A stretch of 64,000 nucleotides of DNA from the NCBI GenBank assembly GCA_937907025.1, contig CALESJ010000046.1, positions 62,001 through 126,000 of the forward strand, written 5' to 3'. The stretch comes from an uncultured Faecalibacterium sp. (GTDB lineage: Bacteria > Bacillota > Clostridia > Oscillospirales > Ruminococcaceae). Both the position numbers and the translations under genes were made by a program. Every line of letters begins with the position of its first letter. The stretch's first letter is position 1. Shown in pieces: positions 63,280 to 64,000 of the stretch. The notes below the pieces were generated by a model, which was not told the DNA's origin, made no database searches, and was given only the letters and a program-made list of their open reading frames with translations.

Positions 63280-64000
63280 ATGAAAAAGCGTATCATTTCC
63301 CTCATTACGGCAGGGTGTATGGTCTTCTCCATGGCAGGTTGCACTTCCGGCGGCAGCCAGACGGCGGAGGAATCCTCTTCCACGGCAGCAACCCAGAGCG
63401 GGGAAACGGCTGCAGAGGGAGCCAAGTATACCATTGGTATCTGCCAGCTTGTTCAGCACGATGCGCTGGATGCGGCTACGCAGGGGTTCAAGGATGCAGT
63501 TGTTGAGGCATTGGGAGAAGATGCCGTCACATTCGATGAGCAGAATGCCCAGAATGATACCAACACATGCGCCACCATCATTACCGGTTTTGTGGCATCT
63601 GAAGTGGACCTGATCCTGGCCAATGCCACGCCGGCCCTGCAGGCAGCACAGGCAGGCACCGACACGATCCCGGTCCTGGGAACTTCCGTTACCGAGTACG
63701 GCGTAGCCCTGGGAATTGATGATTTTGACGGATTGGTCGGTACCAATATCTCCGGTACCAGTGATCTGGCTCCGCTGGACGAACAGGCAGCCATGATCCA
63801 GGAACTTTTCCCGGAAGCCAAGAATATCGGTCTGCTGTATTGCAGCGCCGAAGCAAACAGCCAGTATCAGGTAGATACCGTCAAAGCGGACCTGGAAGCC
63901 ATGGGATATACCTGTGAATACTACGCTTTCAGCGATTCCAATGATTTGTCCACGGTCTGCCAGAGCGCAGCCGATGCCAGCGATGTCATCTATATTCCCA
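63280..64000 (+). CDS. ABC transporter substrate-binding lipoprotein (TrpX-like), N-terminal part
   Basis: The protein is cut by the window end after 240 residues. A signal peptide with lipobox (SMAGC, Cys about residue 21) and a Ser/Thr/Glu linker precede the mature domain. That domain has YTIGICQLVQHDALDAATQGF and ASEVDLILANATPALQAA. This pattern fits the ABC substrate-binding family that includes TrpX-like proteins (PF04392). ATG at 63280 follows CAGGAGG. Permease and ATPase genes are expected beyond the window. Confidence 0.88.
   Translation, partial: MKKRIISLITAGCMVFSMAGCTSGGSQTAEESSSTAATQSGETAAEGAKYTIGICQLVQHDALDAATQGFKDAVVEALGEDAVTFDEQNAQNDTNTCATIITGFVASEVDLILANATPALQAAQAGTDTIPVLGTSVTEYGVALGIDDFDGLVGTNISGTSDLAPLDEQAAMIQELFPEAKNIGLLYCSAEANSQYQVDTVKADLEAMGYTCEYYAFSDSNDLSTVCQSAADASDVIYIP

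Overview
The window reads as one chromosomal segment of a low-oxygen gut-type Bacillota, most like the Oscillospirales/Ruminococcaceae (Faecalibacterium, Gemmiger, Subdoligranulum relatives). This is an inference from gene content: a sepF-ylmH-divIVA-ileS-lspA block, miaB-ricA-mutS-mutL-miaA synteny, a pyruvate kinase with a PEP-utilising tail domain, and the carboxyspermidine polyamine route. Coding sequence is moderately GC-rich and intergenic promoters are AT-rich with clear -35/-10 boxes. No tRNA, rRNA, CRISPR array, insertion sequence, prophage or integrase was seen; the segment looks like core chromosome.

Layout. 1-1.2 kb: end of an unknown gene, an ABC ATPase and a stand-alone OmpR-type winged-helix protein. 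1.2-3.6 kb: a pseudouridine synthase, a RadC-family protein and ribosome hibernation factor. 3.8-10.8 kb: DNA repair (recQ, uvrB, uvrA). 11-13.6 kb: a hybrid histidine kinase broken by an exact 11-bp tandem duplication. 13.6-14.8 kb: an aldo/keto reductase with iron-sulfur motifs. 14.8-22.0 kb: a strong promoter, a roughly 360-nt structured non-coding leader ending in an intrinsic terminator, then a six-gene polyamine operon. Together these six enzymes convert arginine to agmatine, N-carbamoylputrescine, putrescine, carboxyspermidine and spermidine. The operon also holds a spermidine synthase without an AdoMet decarboxylase beside it.

22-33 kb: a DUF1540 protein, a beta-helix lipoprotein, DUF1294, an esterase and an Spx/ArsC-like protein; then pta, luxS-pyk, deoB, a YdcF-like protein and a second esterase. 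33-35 kb: coaX and coaBC, divergent from overlapping promoters (coenzyme A synthesis). 35-40 kb: a GldA/GldF/GldG-like ABC system with a DUF4340 partner. 40-44.6 kb: rarA, a cysteine desulfidase-like protein, a MerR regulator with predicted membrane helices and its own 19-bp-spacer promoter, and a flavodoxin-ferredoxin protein. 44.7-52.3 kb: tRNA modification and mismatch repair. 52.4-60.4 kb: cell division and envelope (HlyD-like, sepF, ylmH, divIVA, ileS, lspA, rluD). 60.4-64 kb: a HAD phosphatase, a lone PTS EIIA, a frameshifted Na+/H+ antiporter and the start of a substrate-binding lipoprotein.

The main items of interest are the leader RNA with its polyamine operon, the 11-bp duplication that switches off the hybrid kinase, and the MerR regulator that appears both membrane-anchored and autoregulated.
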